Program-made: the position numbers and the translations under genes
Assembly (NCBI GenBank): GCA_009829735.1
Contig: CM020619.1
Location: forward strand, 10,468,375-10,532,374
DNA length: 64,000 nt
Source of the DNA: Pyropia yezoensis
Lineage: Eukaryota > Rhodophyta > Bangiophyceae > Bangiales > Bangiaceae
Reading direction: 5' to 3'
Notes under the pieces: model-generated
Databases searched by the model: none
Told to the model about the DNA's origin: nothing
The model's input: the letters and a program-made list of their open reading frames with translations, nothing else
Shown here: positions 38,656-49,214 of the stretch, piece by piece
Layout of the letters: the number at the start of each line of letters is the position of its first letter
How positions within the stretch are numbered: position 1 is the stretch's first letter

Positions 38656-41364
38656 CTATCTTGCCGCTCCTCGGACAACTCCTCGGCGGGCCACAGCTGC
38701 CGTAGCTGGGGGCTTGCGCGCCGCGGCGCCACGTCCGCGGCCACCCCATCGACGGTAGCGGCGGTGGTGCTGACGCTCCCCCCACCTTTGGGCAGCTCCC
38801 CCAGTGGTGGCGTGTGGGTGGGGGACGGCCCTTCCCTTTGTCACCCCTCCCTCGCCCGCCCGCGTCACCGGCGTCGTCGCCGCCCCCTGGCGGGCGTCGC
38901 GGGCCCTCTTCAGCGCCGCCGTCACCACCGCCCGCACAGTGGCGACATCCTCCTCCACTCCCCCTCCTCCTGCCCCCCCCCCCCCAAACACCTGGGTCGC
39001 ATCACGGTAGTACTCAAAGCACCGAAAGTCCCGCCACGAGCACGCAAGCGCCGATTCACGCCAGCCCGCACCGTCGGCCGACGGGCGGCGGCGGCGGCCC
39101 CCATACTCGGGTCCGTGGCCCTTAAGCTCCACCGGCACGTACGCGCCAACGACGGCGGCGCCGTCAAAGAGGCGCAGCCGAAAGCCGTAGGGCCGCACTT
39201 CGATCAGCGTGCCACCCGACTCACCCGGAGTGCCCCGCCACGCGCCCACCAGCACGGTCGTCAAGGACGCGCCGTGGAGGCCAATGACCACCGCTGCGTC
39301 GGCAACCGCGACGACCTGGTCGACAAACCGGGTGTCGGAGCCCGTGGTCACCACCTGCACGACCGCGTCGCCAACGTCAGCCGCTGCCGACCGCAGGGTG
39401 CGGATGAAGCGCGCCTCTGAGGTCGGGTCAAACCGCCGCCGGTGGTTGTGCCGCCGGGACAGGTACACGATGCGCAGCGGTGGCGGGGTGTTGCCATCGC
39501 CGCCACCGCCGCCGTTGCCCCTGCGCCCCCGCCGTGGTGGGTGGGACGGCAGCGGCAGCGCCGCACGCAGCGCCGCGTGGTCCTCCCGTGCCATGACATT
39601 GACGGGCGCGTCGAGGGGCACGTGCGAGTCGCCGACGGAAAAGCGGTTTGACCACCCCCCCACCACCGCGGCGACCGCGTACACGGCGGGGGTGGAGGCT
39701 AGCGACTCGGTGATGGTCACGCGCCCGACGGGGGAGGCTGCAAGGACGGCCGCCAGCAGGCCCGCCTGCCATGAGCTCTCGTTGTGCAGCACTGGCGCAA
39801 TGTACGGGTCGGCCAGGTGGACCACCACGGCCGGGGAGGGAGAGAGGCCGTACCGGCTGGGGCGGCGGAGGACGTGGTGCAGTGCCAGCAGCTTCATCCC
39901 GGCGTGCGCAATGTTCACGTCCCGGGCGGCAAGCCGGAGCAGCACCGACGGCGGGCCCGTGCCACCGCCGCCGCCGCCACCACCGCTTGGACCACTCCCT
40001 GTCTCTTCGATGGCGGCGGCGGCGGTCCACCACGCCGACGCGGCGGCGGCGGTTACCACCCGCGAGCAGTTGGCCTTGTCCACCGGCAGCGCCGCGCCGT
40101 CCCACGCCGAGCACCCCACAGCCGGCGCGGCAGCCCCGCGACCGCTTCCGCTGCCGCCGTGCGCGCGGACCACCGACGCCACCGCCGCCGCCGAGTAGGG
40201 GGCGTACACGCACAGGGCTTCGGTCATGGTCGCCACGTCTGCCCGGTCATAGCAGTGGACGGTCGCATCCGCGGGGGCGTGGCGGGGGGCACCCGGCGCC
40301 CCCGCCGCTACCGCCGCTGCCGCTGCAGCTGCCGCGCCATCACTGCCATCGCTGGGAACCGACCCAGCATCCGCGTCTACGGCAGCAGCGGCAAGCGCGG
40401 CCGCCACCGCTACAGCGGGCGCGTCGGCGTCGGAGTTGGCTGCTGCCAGCGCGGCGGCAGCCGAGGCAGTGCTGGTGGCAGCAGTGGTGGCGCTCGCGGT
40501 GGTGACCCCGCCGGGGGGACCACCGCCGCTGCCACTCACGGCCGTCGCCGCGAGCGGGGCGGCCGCCGCAAACACATCTGCGGCGGGCGCATGGGGTGGC
40601 ACTGTGCCGCCGCCGCCGCCGCCTCCGCCGGCCGTGCGAGTGCCGTCGGGGTGACTGCCGGTGGCGGCGGGAGTCGCTGCTGCGGGGGCGGCTGCGGCCG
40701 CCCCCGCGGCCGCGAAAGGGAGCGCATCGGCGGCGACCGTTGCGCCGGGTGCGTCTGCGGTGGCGGCCGCCGTGTTGGCCCGGACGGCAACCACAGCTCG
40801 CGCGCCGCGGCTGCCACCGCTTGACGAGGAGAGTGTCGCGGGGGCACCCCGCTGCGCCACCGCGAGCGTCCCCCACACAGCAGCGCGGCGACCCACAGCG
40901 GCGGCGGCACCGGCGGCCGCCGCCGGCGAGTCATGAGCGGCAGCGGGGGCGTCCCGCAGGCGGAACCCGGCCGGAGCGGATGCCAGGAGTACCACCCCCC
41001 CAAGCATCCCGACCCCCACCGCCGCCACGCCCAGCCGCGACACGCTCCGCCGGGAAGGCGTCCTCCCTCCCACCCCCCGCACCCCCAGTCCACGGGACCG
41101 CTTGACGGCCCCGCCACCGCCGCAGCCGCCATCGCTGCCCATTAACCAACCGAGACGACCACCATCCCCAAAGCCCCCGTCCCCCCCACCGCCACCACCG
41201 CCCCCCCCACCTGCTCCACACCCATCCCCAGCGACCGCGCCGGCCGCTGCTGCGACACCGGCCCGTAGCGCCCACGCCATCCACCGGCGCGCCCGTCGGG
41301 CGGTACGGAGGAGCGTGGGGGATGGTCGCCGGGTGGAGGCCCCCCACCACAAGCTGCTGGCCAT
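38656..41364 (-). CDS. GT61-family glycosyltransferase, type II membrane protein
   Basis: 902 residues from ATG 41364. A basic cytoplasmic N-terminus and Gly-rich stretch are followed by one hydrophobic anchor (about residues 111-130, LGVAAVGVGMLGGVVLLASA), as in Golgi type II enzymes. A long Ala-rich stem follows. The C-terminal half resembles GT61 (DUF563): LRIVYLSRRHNHRRRFDP, then DQVVAVADAAVVIGLHGASLTTVLVGAW, in which HGAS(L)T is the family signature (about residue 690), and LIEVRPYGFRLRLFD. The family includes plant beta-1,2-xylosyltransferase, arabinoxylan transferases and EOGT. Acceptor and donor sugars cannot be assigned. The last 60 residues are basic, biased sequence. Confidence 0.85.
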   Translation of the reverse strand: MASSLWWGASTRRPSPTLLRTARRARRWMAWALRAGVAAAAGAVAGDGCGAGGGGGGGGGGDGGFGDGGRLGWLMGSDGGCGGGGAVKRSRGLGVRGVGGRTPSRRSVSRLGVAAVGVGMLGGVVLLASAPAGFRLRDAPAAAHDSPAAAAGAAAAVGRRAAVWGTLAVAQRGAPATLSSSSGGSRGARAVVAVRANTAAATADAPGATVAADALPFAAAGAAAAAPAAATPAATGSHPDGTRTAGGGGGGGGTVPPHAPAADVFAAAAPLAATAVSGSGGGPPGGVTTASATTAATSTASAAAALAAANSDADAPAVAVAAALAAAAVDADAGSVPSDGSDGAAAAAAAAVAAGAPGAPRHAPADATVHCYDRADVATMTEALCVYAPYSAAAVASVVRAHGGSGSGRGAAAPAVGCSAWDGAALPVDKANCSRVVTAAAASAWWTAAAAIEETGSGPSGGGGGGGGTGPPSVLLRLAARDVNIAHAGMKLLALHHVLRRPSRYGLSPSPAVVVHLADPYIAPVLHNESSWQAGLLAAVLAASPVGRVTITESLASTPAVYAVAAVVGGWSNRFSVGDSHVPLDAPVNVMAREDHAALRAALPLPSHPPRRGRRGNGGGGGDGNTPPPLRIVYLSRRHNHRRRFDPTSEARFIRTLRSAAADVGDAVVQVVTTGSDTRFVDQVVAVADAAVVIGLHGASLTTVLVGAWRGTPGESGGTLIEVRPYGFRLRLFDGAAVVGAYVPVELKGHGPEYGGRRRRPSADGAGWRESALACSWRDFRCFEYYRDATQVFGGGGAGGGGVEEDVATVRAVVTAALKRARDARQGAATTPVTRAGEGGVTKGRAVPHPHATTGGAAQRWGERQHHRRYRRWGGRGRGAAARKPPATAAVARRGVVRGAAR

Positions 41365-42858
41365 TCCACGCTGTCGTGCACCTGGTGTGAGGGTGCTGAA
41401 GGTGGGAGGGAGAAGCGGGGAGAAAGAGAGGGATACAAGGCTAAATAGCGGGGGGATGGGGTTGGGGGTCGGGGGAGAGGGGGTGGAGGGGATGAATGGG
41501 GGGAGGCGGTGGAAAACGGGCGACAGGGGGGATGGGAGGGCAGGGAAGGGGCGAATGTCTCGGGTGCCACAGGTCCCCCGGTCTGGTCACGTAACCGTGC
41601 GCAGAGGAGGGCGGTGTTCGGCGAGGTCTCAGCAGCAAGCCCTCATGAGAATACGCCGCGCCGGCCACGCGGTGAAGGGGGGTACGGGTCCACGGCGTTG
41701 ACCGCCCACACCCCTGAGCGAGGGGGACGGGCAGAGAGGCGGCGGGAGATGGTCGGGAGTGGATCGGAGGGGGGTTGTGGGGAGGGGTGGTGCCCCAGTC
41801 CCCCCAGTCCCCCCTCGACCACGGGCGCCGCCCCGCCGCGTGGGGAGCTCCTTCCCCCACGATGTCTCTGCCATCTGCTATCCGCCTCTGCGGCCACCGC
41901 CGCTGCCACCGCTTCGGATGCCGCAGTGGGTGGGTGGCTGCTGGGAAAGCAGTGGAGAGAGGGACCGACGTACCGTTTCCCCATGGCAGCTGCGGCCGTA
42001 GTCGGGCGGCGGAAGGGGGGGGGGGGGGGACCGCTTCTGCCCTGCGGAGACGCATACCGCCACAGCCGACGGCATGGCGGGGCGGCCGTCAGCGCGGCCC
42101 TGTCCCCGACACTTGGTGCCGGCCCACCTTCCCCCCGGAGAGCATGGTCAGCGCGGGCGGGTGTCCACGGCGGTGCTGACACGCCCGCACCCCCGAGGTC
42201 AGCCGGATGGATCACGGCGTCGCCCTCGGCCGGCTCGGTTCCCGCCTCGAGAGGGACACCCGCGGTCGAGGACCGCAAAGAGAAGACAGCCGGGGTGTTT
42301 CGCTTGCCCCTCATAGGAGTTGAAGTTCGAAGTGTCTGTCTAGAATTAAGTCTTACATGGACTGAACTGCCAAGCATGTGCCGCAACGTGGCAAAATGTC
42401 ACATACCTGTCGATTTTCACTCTGTCACCCCAAAAGAAAGGGGATTTCCGTTCCAAGAGCATGCCATTCGTGCGCGGCGGCCCACGTGCCATGCACATAC
42501 GAGAGTTGTGTTTTGATTAGGGACGCTTTTGATATTTGATTACAGCTTTCCGTGACATCTGAAAAGTTTAAACATTTGAATATTTCCTGCTCGCCATGTA
42601 TCTACCTGTAAAGAGAGCGGCGCGTAGGACTGACGGTTTTGGACCTCCAGGAGGAGCACTTTCAGACATACAATGGTGGAGAGGGAAAATTAAGGGGGTG
42701 AGGAGGGGCCGCCATCTTATGAACGGTGTTTGATGGCGGCGTCGGCGTGCGGCTTCCTTGGGCAGCTCTCCCAGATGACTCGAGGAGAACGACGCGAGAA
42801 GAGTGAAGGCGAGGGGAGGGAGGGGGGTGCTTTTCATTGTAGAAATAGGTGAGGCTTT
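41365..42858. other. Intergenic region upstream of the GT61 gene
   Basis: G-rich first part, probably the GT61 leader and promoter. An AT-richer block at 42.30-42.60 kb stands out in composition, possibly an old insertion. ORFs here are frame artefacts. Confidence 0.45.
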
Positions 42859-43101
42859 GTGGGGAGCAGGGGCGTGGGGTGTGTTTGCGTGGGTCGCGGC
42901 CGTCCCGCCGCCTGGCACACGCTGACGACGCCGTCGTGCTCCGTGGGCGTCACCTGGCTTATGCCGCGAAAGGTCATCACGGCGAGCCAGGCTCAGCTGG
43001 CTCGCCTCGGCCGCGCGCTCCTCGAATCGGGGGTGGTGGTGCTGACGGAGCGGCCCACGCAGCCGTTCAACGGCCACAAGGTGCTATCCTACGGCGCGTA
43101 G
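42859..43101 (+). pseudogene. Orphan fragment resembling the Rpn9/PSMD13 C-terminus
   Basis: The plus frame ending at the TAG of 43099-43101 contains VGVTWLMPRKVITASQAQ, similar in spacing to the C-terminal VHMTWVQPRVLDLQQI of proteasome lid subunit Rpn9/PSMD13. The rest of Rpn9 (PCI domain) is not visible upstream. It may be a last exon with a distant or missing upstream part, a duplicated fragment, or coincidence. The first in-frame ATG is at 42961. Confidence 0.3.
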
Positions 43102-43980
43102 GGCGGGCAGAAATGACGGTTGGGAACAGCTTGGAGGAGGGGGGAAGGGGGATGGGTGAGAGGGGACGAAAGTGGGGAAGAGACGGAGGGAGTTCCCGGA
43201 GAACTGGTTGTCAGGGGACCACCAGCCGCTGCCGGGGTATGCCTTGGTCGGTGTCTGTCTAAACTCATGCGTACACATAGCTGCGGACGTGCCAACGCCT
43301 CTCGGAGGGGTGGCGGGAGAACGGGGGCCTCCCCGCATGCGTGATGCGGGGGGGCGACTGGGGTGCCTGTGGATGAAGAGCGCGAGAGTGGACAGTGAGA
43401 GAGGGGGCGGGTGCGGGGGTGGACAGATGGGCGTAGCGCAGGTGGCAAGACGGTGACGGGAGGCGACTAGACCTATTCGACACCTACCCGATGCCAACAT
43501 GTGTTCCAAAAGTCCATACTATGTTATATTTCGTGTCACTTTTTACGGTGGTCGAGGTCATGAAGTGAAAGTGTTATCCCAAGGATTCTATGGGCTGATG
43601 CCCGACGACCTTGCTGCGCTGCGTGCCATCCGTTCCGCCCCGGTCCTCTGCGAGGAAGCAGCAAGCATTCCTCTCCCCGACCATTACGACCAGCGTGTCG
43701 ATGGCGAGGGCGTCTGACCAGGAGCCCACCACCAGCGCGGCGGTTCCGGGGACCCACCACCACCGCCAAACCAGATGCCCCACGCGGAAAGAAGTGCCAA
43801 TGATCAATGGGAAGGACGAACCCCCCCCAGAGCCCCTTGTAGCGCATGTCTCTTCCGAGCGAAATCCGTACGTGGGTATAATTTCGGTGATAAATATGCT
43901 TCTGTGTCACGACTGCTCCAGATCCGCCAGAGGACTCCAGCTGTCGACCGACTGGCAGGCGTCCAACGATCGTAGGGATC
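43102..43980. other. Intergenic region
   Basis: No supportable gene. The part from 43.47 to 43.97 kb is AT-richer, with short ORFs only. Confidence 0.45.
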
Positions 43981-44168
43981 GGCCCACCAGCCGGGTCGTC
44001 GCCTGCATTGCCTTTGGGTCACTTTTGACTGGGTGGTCGCGTGCATGCGCTTTGGGTCACCACCGCCGCCACCACGGCCCACCGGCCGGGTCGTCGCCTG
44101 CATTGCCTTTGGGTCACTTTTGACTGGGTGGTCGCGTGCATACGCTTTGGGTCACCACCGCCGCCACC
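43981..44168. repeat. Tandem duplication of a 95-bp unit
   Basis: 43981-44075 and 44076-44168 are near-identical. Each unit itself contains TTTGGGTCAC twice. No coding signal. Confidence 0.8.
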
Positions 44169-44370
44169 CAAGTCAGTGCGGCCGGTCGTCCAGGTGGGCT
44201 CGGGTCGTCGTGCGAAACGCAAGTGTCGGGTCAGTCCCCGTCTCCGTTTAGCACCCGGACACGCCTCCCCACCGGCCCCGCTCCATCGACGCCCACACCC
44301 AGCGCTTCACGGAGCTGCATGAGCTAGTATGGAGACGTCTGGGATAGGGGAGAGGGGGTGGTGGCGGGTA

Positions 44371-44830
44371 GCGTGGGGGGTTGTGCGGGGTGAGGCTGGT
44401 GCGCCTCTGCACGCCGGGTGCTCGTCTTTTTTCTCGTCTTCTTTGTGGTGGTAGTGCGGGTAGCGTGGGGGGTTGTGCGGGGTGAGGCTGGTGCGCCTCT
44501 GCACGCCGGGTGCTCGTCTTTTTTCTCATCTTCTTTGTGGTGGTAGTGTGGGTAGCGTGGGGGGTTGTGCGGGGTGAGGCTGGTGCGCCTCTGCACGCCG
44601 GGTGCTCGTCTTTTTTCTCATCTTCTTTGTGGTGGTAGTGCGGGTAGCGTGGGGGGTTGTGCGGGGTGAGGCTGGTGCGCCTCTGCACGCCGGGTGCTCG
44701 TCTTTTTTCTCATCTTCTTTGTGGTGGTAGTGTGGGTAGCGTGGGGGGTTGTGCGGGGTGAGGCTGGTGCGCCTCTGCACGCCGGGTGCTCGTCTTTTTT
44801 CTCATCTTCTTTGTGGTGGTAGTGCGTGTA
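44371..44830. repeat. 92-bp minisatellite, five copies
   Basis: Starts of GCGTGGGGGG recur at 44371, 44463, 44555, 44647 and 44739, exactly 92 bp apart, and the array decays after 44830. Copies differ by single bases. Because 92 is not divisible by three, successive copies are read in rotating frames on the minus strand, giving several overlapping open frames that need not be genes. Confidence 0.95.
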
Positions 44831-46601
44831 GGGTGGGGAGGGGGTGGGGAGGTGTAGGTGGGGTTTGGATGTCTGTTGGTGCACGTCCCAGGGCTGCTGC
44901 GACACAAGAGCCGGTGGGCAGGGATGCGAAGGGCGGTGAAGGTCATTTGTGGAGGTGCGACGCGTCCCTCGCGGGGCGACCGCGCTGGCGCTCGACGCCA
45001 TGTGGTTCAGGGGGTCCACCCCGGCCCGGCGGGCGGCGGTTGGGCACCTGCTGAGGTATCTGTCGCTGAGGTGTGTACGCGCAACAGCCGGGGAGCGACG
45101 ACGTGCGTCAAGCGGATGGGCGCGGGGCACAAGTGCTCCGACCCGTGCTGGGGGTGAGCGCCGGGCCTGACGTGCAGCCGCTGGACGCGCACGTGCACGC
45201 GGGGGCATTGACATGGATGCAGGCGCCGCCGCCGCGGATGTGCGGCTAGTGGGGGCAAGGGGATGGCCGGCCGGAGCAGCTGAGGGAACACGGGAGGACA
45301 GGGGTGTGGACGCCCGCCGTGCGGGCGCCCGTTTGCAAGCCAGCCCGTAGTGAGGGCGTCGATGACGGTGAGTGTGGTTTGCTAGGGAGACAAGTCTTCT
45401 GAGACAGTGAAGTGGAGGAAAGGTGCGTGGATCCAAGCACGACACCTGTTCTCTGTTTTTCTCTTTTTCGATTTGCCAGCGCCGCTGCGGGTTGCGGGCT
45501 GCTCCGTGGCGCGGCTGGCGCCCGCCGCGTAGCACCGGCTGACGGCAGGCGACAACCCCGCCGCCGCCACCGCGGCGGGCACGTGCCTTCCCCTCTGGCG
45601 CCGCCCAAACCAGCGCCGCCGCCCTCCCCGGCACCCTCCCTTCTTCCCCCTCCACCCGCACGCTGTCCCATCTCGTCGCCCCCATCAGCCACTTTCCGCA
45701 CCCGTGGGCAACACAGATTCCCCACGGGCGGGCACTGCGCTCACGACCTGGCCACCCCGCGCCTCCTAACCTCACCCATACGTTGGCGCACCCACTGCGC
45801 GCCCCGAGTGACCGTCGCGGCTGCCGCCGCGTCGTGGCCGCGGGCGGTAACCGGGCAGTCGCCCCGGTCTCCACCCCGGCCGCGCCACCTGCGCTGCCCC
45901 TCGCCCCCCCCTTCGGCCTCCCGGGCTCTCACAAAACTGCCGGGATGCCCGCGGGTACGTCGGCGCGTGGTGGAGCACGCGCCACCGCTGAGGCGCTGCA
46001 GCTCTCAACACCCCAAAACCCACCCCTCACCCCCCCCCACCCCCCCCGCCGCCGTAGCAGGACACTCCTCTAGGGCTGCCGCGACGCCCACGTGTCGCGG
46101 GCGTGGTTGAAGAAGCGCGCTAGCTCGGTGCCCATGTAGGTGTTACCCCCGACGGGGCTTGAAAAAAAACCACAGTGACCACCACGGTTATTGTACGACT
46201 GTGGAAGGAAGCAAGGGGATAAAAGGTGAGGAAGGGAAACGAGTGCCACACACAAACGGGGTATTCTATGCAGCAGCTGGGAGGCATCAAGGGGGGGGAT
46301 GCGGAACGAGGGGGGGGAAGCACCCGCGCGTATAGGAGGTTTGCGCGCGAGCAAGGTGCGCGCGCACCTGCATATTGGCCCGTCGCGGGCGCCACCGTGG
46401 CCGGCGCGGTGGCGCCCGCGGCGGAGGCGTTCCACGAGAGACCGCAGCATGGCCGGCATCGACCACCGCAGCGAGGGTGCAAGGTGGGCAAGGCGGAAGG
46501 GGGGGTGCACGGCGGGCGTATGCCACGCGTACGCCCCCCCCTCCCGCCATGGACGCGCGTCGGCCCCGCCGCCGCCCCACCGGCCACTGGCGGCGGGCGC
46601 G
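44831..46601. other. Intergenic region
   Basis: Mixed GC-rich DNA. The long minus-strand ORF that crosses it shows no family resemblance and runs into the 92-bp repeats. No gene supported. Confidence 0.45.
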
Positions 46602-47163
46602 TTAGTAGCGGTTCGGGTAGGGCCCCCCGCCCCCGCCGTACCGGCAGCCGCCGGGGTGCCCGCCGCGGCCGCCACCCCGCCCATCGTCGTACGCGCCGGC
46701 AGGGGCGTCGCCGGCGGGGCGACCATAGCCACCGCCGCCGCCGCCGCCGCCGCCATCACAACCGCCGCCGCCGCCTCCCGGCGGGGGGGGGCTGGGGCCG
46801 GGAAAAACGCCGCTGTGTCGTCCCCCGGGGGGGGGATCAGAGTAGTACAAGTCGGGGGGGGCGGCGCCGTGGCCGCCACCGCCCCAACCGCCACCGCGGT
46901 CGCCCCCACCACCGCCACCCCCACCGCCACCACCTCCGCGACCGCCACCTCCGCCGCCGCCGCCACCGCCGCCGCCACCGCCGCGCGGCAAGGAGCCACC
47001 GCGGGCCGCCGACGGATGCCGCGGCGAAAATGACCGCCGCGGCGGGGACGGGTGCCGTGGCGGGGACGGGTGCCGCGGCGGCGGACCCCCGCGGTGGGGA
47101 AAGGCGCTGAAGCCGCCGCCGCCGTAGCCGCCCCCGTCGCCGCCGCCCCCGTCGCCGCCGCCC

Positions 47164-47194
<31 letters not shown>

Positions 47195-47279
47195 CTCCGC
47201 CACCACCATATAGGGGCCTCGGGGAGAGGGGGCGGCGTTCGTCGCCGCTGCCCCCACCGCCACCGCCGCCACCGGCATA
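46602..47279 (-). other. Gly-rich open frame in phase with the upstream RS-rich gene
   Basis: 226 codons on the minus strand in the same frame as the RS-rich protein but separated from it by TGA codons at 47330-47328 and 47282-47280. It has no ATG near its start. The translation is Gly-rich with RS/RH-like blocks (PPRHPSPPRRSFSPRHPS) and ends YPNRY, echoing the upstream GGERY end. It could be a second exon, 3' UTR of biased composition, or a remnant. Confidence 0.3.
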
Positions 47280-47327
47280 TCAGCCGGAAGGTGCGCCGCC
47301 GGACGTCGACCGCCCGCCGCCCGCCCA

Positions 47328-47791
47328 TCAGTAGCGCTCTCCTCCCGCGGGTGGTGGCGGCGACCGCGACCGTGGGCGGTAGGCGTGTCGGCCAGGGCGG
47401 CCATAGACCGGCGACCCGCCCCGCACGGCGGCGTCGCTGCCAGCAGCGGTGGCGGCTGGCGGGGCGCCCCAGCCGGGAGGCGGCGGCGGCGGCGGCGAGT
47501 AGCCACGCCCCGCCGGCCCATCGCCCGGCGCGCCCGCGCCTGCACCAGCCCCCACCGGCCCGCGGGGCCGCTTGACGGGCCCGCGGCTGGCCGAACGGCT
47601 CCGTCGGCGGACGGCCCCGCCACCGCCCCGCCGCCAGCCGCCGCCCCGCCGCGGCGACTGCGACCGCGACCGCGACCGCGACCGGCCCGGCGACCGCGAC
47701 GACGACCGCGACAGCACGCGGCGGCGGCGGCGGCCGCGGCTACCACGGCCGTCGCGATCATCGCGGCTGCCGCGGTCGCCGCGGTCGCCGC

Positions 47792-47822
<31 letters not shown>

Positions 47823-49214
47823 ACCGCCGCTGCCCCAAAGGTCGCAGATCCGGTGCGCCCGTACGGGCGAGGGGGGCGACCGCGACGGGCCGCCGCCGCC
47901 GCCTCCGCCACCTTTGCCACCACCACCGCCTCGGCACAACGACGACGGTGAGCGTGAGGCCGACCGCCTGGCGGTGGTCGGCCGGCCACCGCCGCGGCGG
48001 TCCGGTGAGGCGGCGGCCCGCCGTGGGGGTGGTGAGCCACCCGCACCCCCCCCGCCCGCTGGGCGACGGTGGCCAGGCTCGCGGCTGCCATCCCGCCGCC
48101 GTCGCTCGGCGGGCGGCGGCGGCGTGTGCCGCGACGCGGCTCCCGGCGACGGCGCGCCGGGCGTGCCCGCGCGGCCTGCCGCCGACGCCTCGCCCGCCGC
48201 CGACAGGGACCGCGGGCGGGAGCGGCGGGGGGGGTGCTCCGCGTGGTGCCGCGACGGCGAGCCGCTGCGCGACCGCGGCTGCCGCCGCGGCGGCCGGCGG
48301 TGCCGCGCGGGGGAGGTGGGTGTCCCACCGCCGCCGCGTGCCCCCGTTGATGGCGGCGAGCCGTCCCGGCGTGACAGCCGCCGCACGCCACAGCCGCCCC
48401 CGCTGCCGCCGCTGTTGCCGCCGTCGCCTCTGCCACCCCCGCCGCCATCCCCACCGCCACAGCTGCGGCTGCCACTGCCGCCGTCCGTCGCCCGACCGCC
48501 CGCCCGCTCGCCAGGCAACTGCGAGCGCGACCGTGACTGGGACCGTGACCGCGACCGCGACCGCACACGCGCCCGCGACCGTGACCGGGACCGGTGGCTG
48601 CGGGGGTGGCTGCTGGAAGCGCCCCCCCCCCGCCGCGGGGGCACCGCCTCGGGGGGTGCCCAGCAGGACGCGCTGGGGGGGGCCACCGCCACGGGGGAGA
48701 CCGCAGAGCGGGGCGACGGCGCGGCGGCCGAAGTGGCAGCCGCAGCGTCGCCGCCACCGTCGCGGCCGCCACTGCCGCCGCCACCGTCGCCGCCGCCGCC
48801 GCCGCCGGGCTGCATCGCCGCCGGGCTGCAGTCGAGGGCAGAATGGGGCGTCGCGTCCGCAACAGCTGGGACGGGCGGCTGCGGCGGAGGGGGGACCACC
48901 GACGACGACGGCGACGGCGGGGGTGGCGCAGGGGCCACCGATGGCGGCGGCGGCGGCGGCGGGGGTGGCGGCGCCAACGTCTTCACAGCCCCCGCCGCTG
49001 TTCCTCCCTCTCCCCCCGGCCCCCCCGTATGCGCCCCCGACTGGTACGCGCGGAGGGCGTTGAGGCGGCGGGACCATGTGCTGAGCTCCTCGCGGGCGGC
49101 GGCCAGCGCCGCGGCCGCCGCGGCCGCGCGGCGGCGCTCTGTTGCGAGCATCTCATCAACGAGGGTGGTGAGGGCGGCGAGGCCCGGGGGGGGGGGGGGG
49201 TGGCGGCTCGCCAT
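47328..49214 (-). CDS. RS-rich (SR-related) protein
   Basis: 628 residues from ATG 49214 (CACCATGGCG context). Residues 1-65 form an amphipathic helix-like N-terminus (LTTLVDEMLATERRR, AREELSTWSRRLNALRAYQ). The remainder is disordered: Pro and Gly runs, then several blocks of Arg-Ser dipeptides (HRSRSRSRARVRSRSRSRS near residue 210; SRSSSRSPGRSRSRSRSQSP near 530). There is no RRM. RS domains bind splicing factors and are phosphorylated by SRPK/CLK kinases, so a nuclear role in RNA processing is plausible, but no specific family is recognised. An antisense Arg-Asp-rich frame overlaps it; I prefer this strand because of the start context and natural N-terminus. Confidence 0.6.

Noticed and set aside
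44618..45874. A 418-residue minus-strand ORF
   Set aside because: Biased composition, no motif, and its end is made of the 92-bp repeats.
47280..47330. TGA read as selenocysteine or a reassigned codon in the RS-rich gene
   Set aside because: TGA ends other well-supported genes here (Tudor protein, BLTP2-like), and no SECIS-like hairpin could be recognised.
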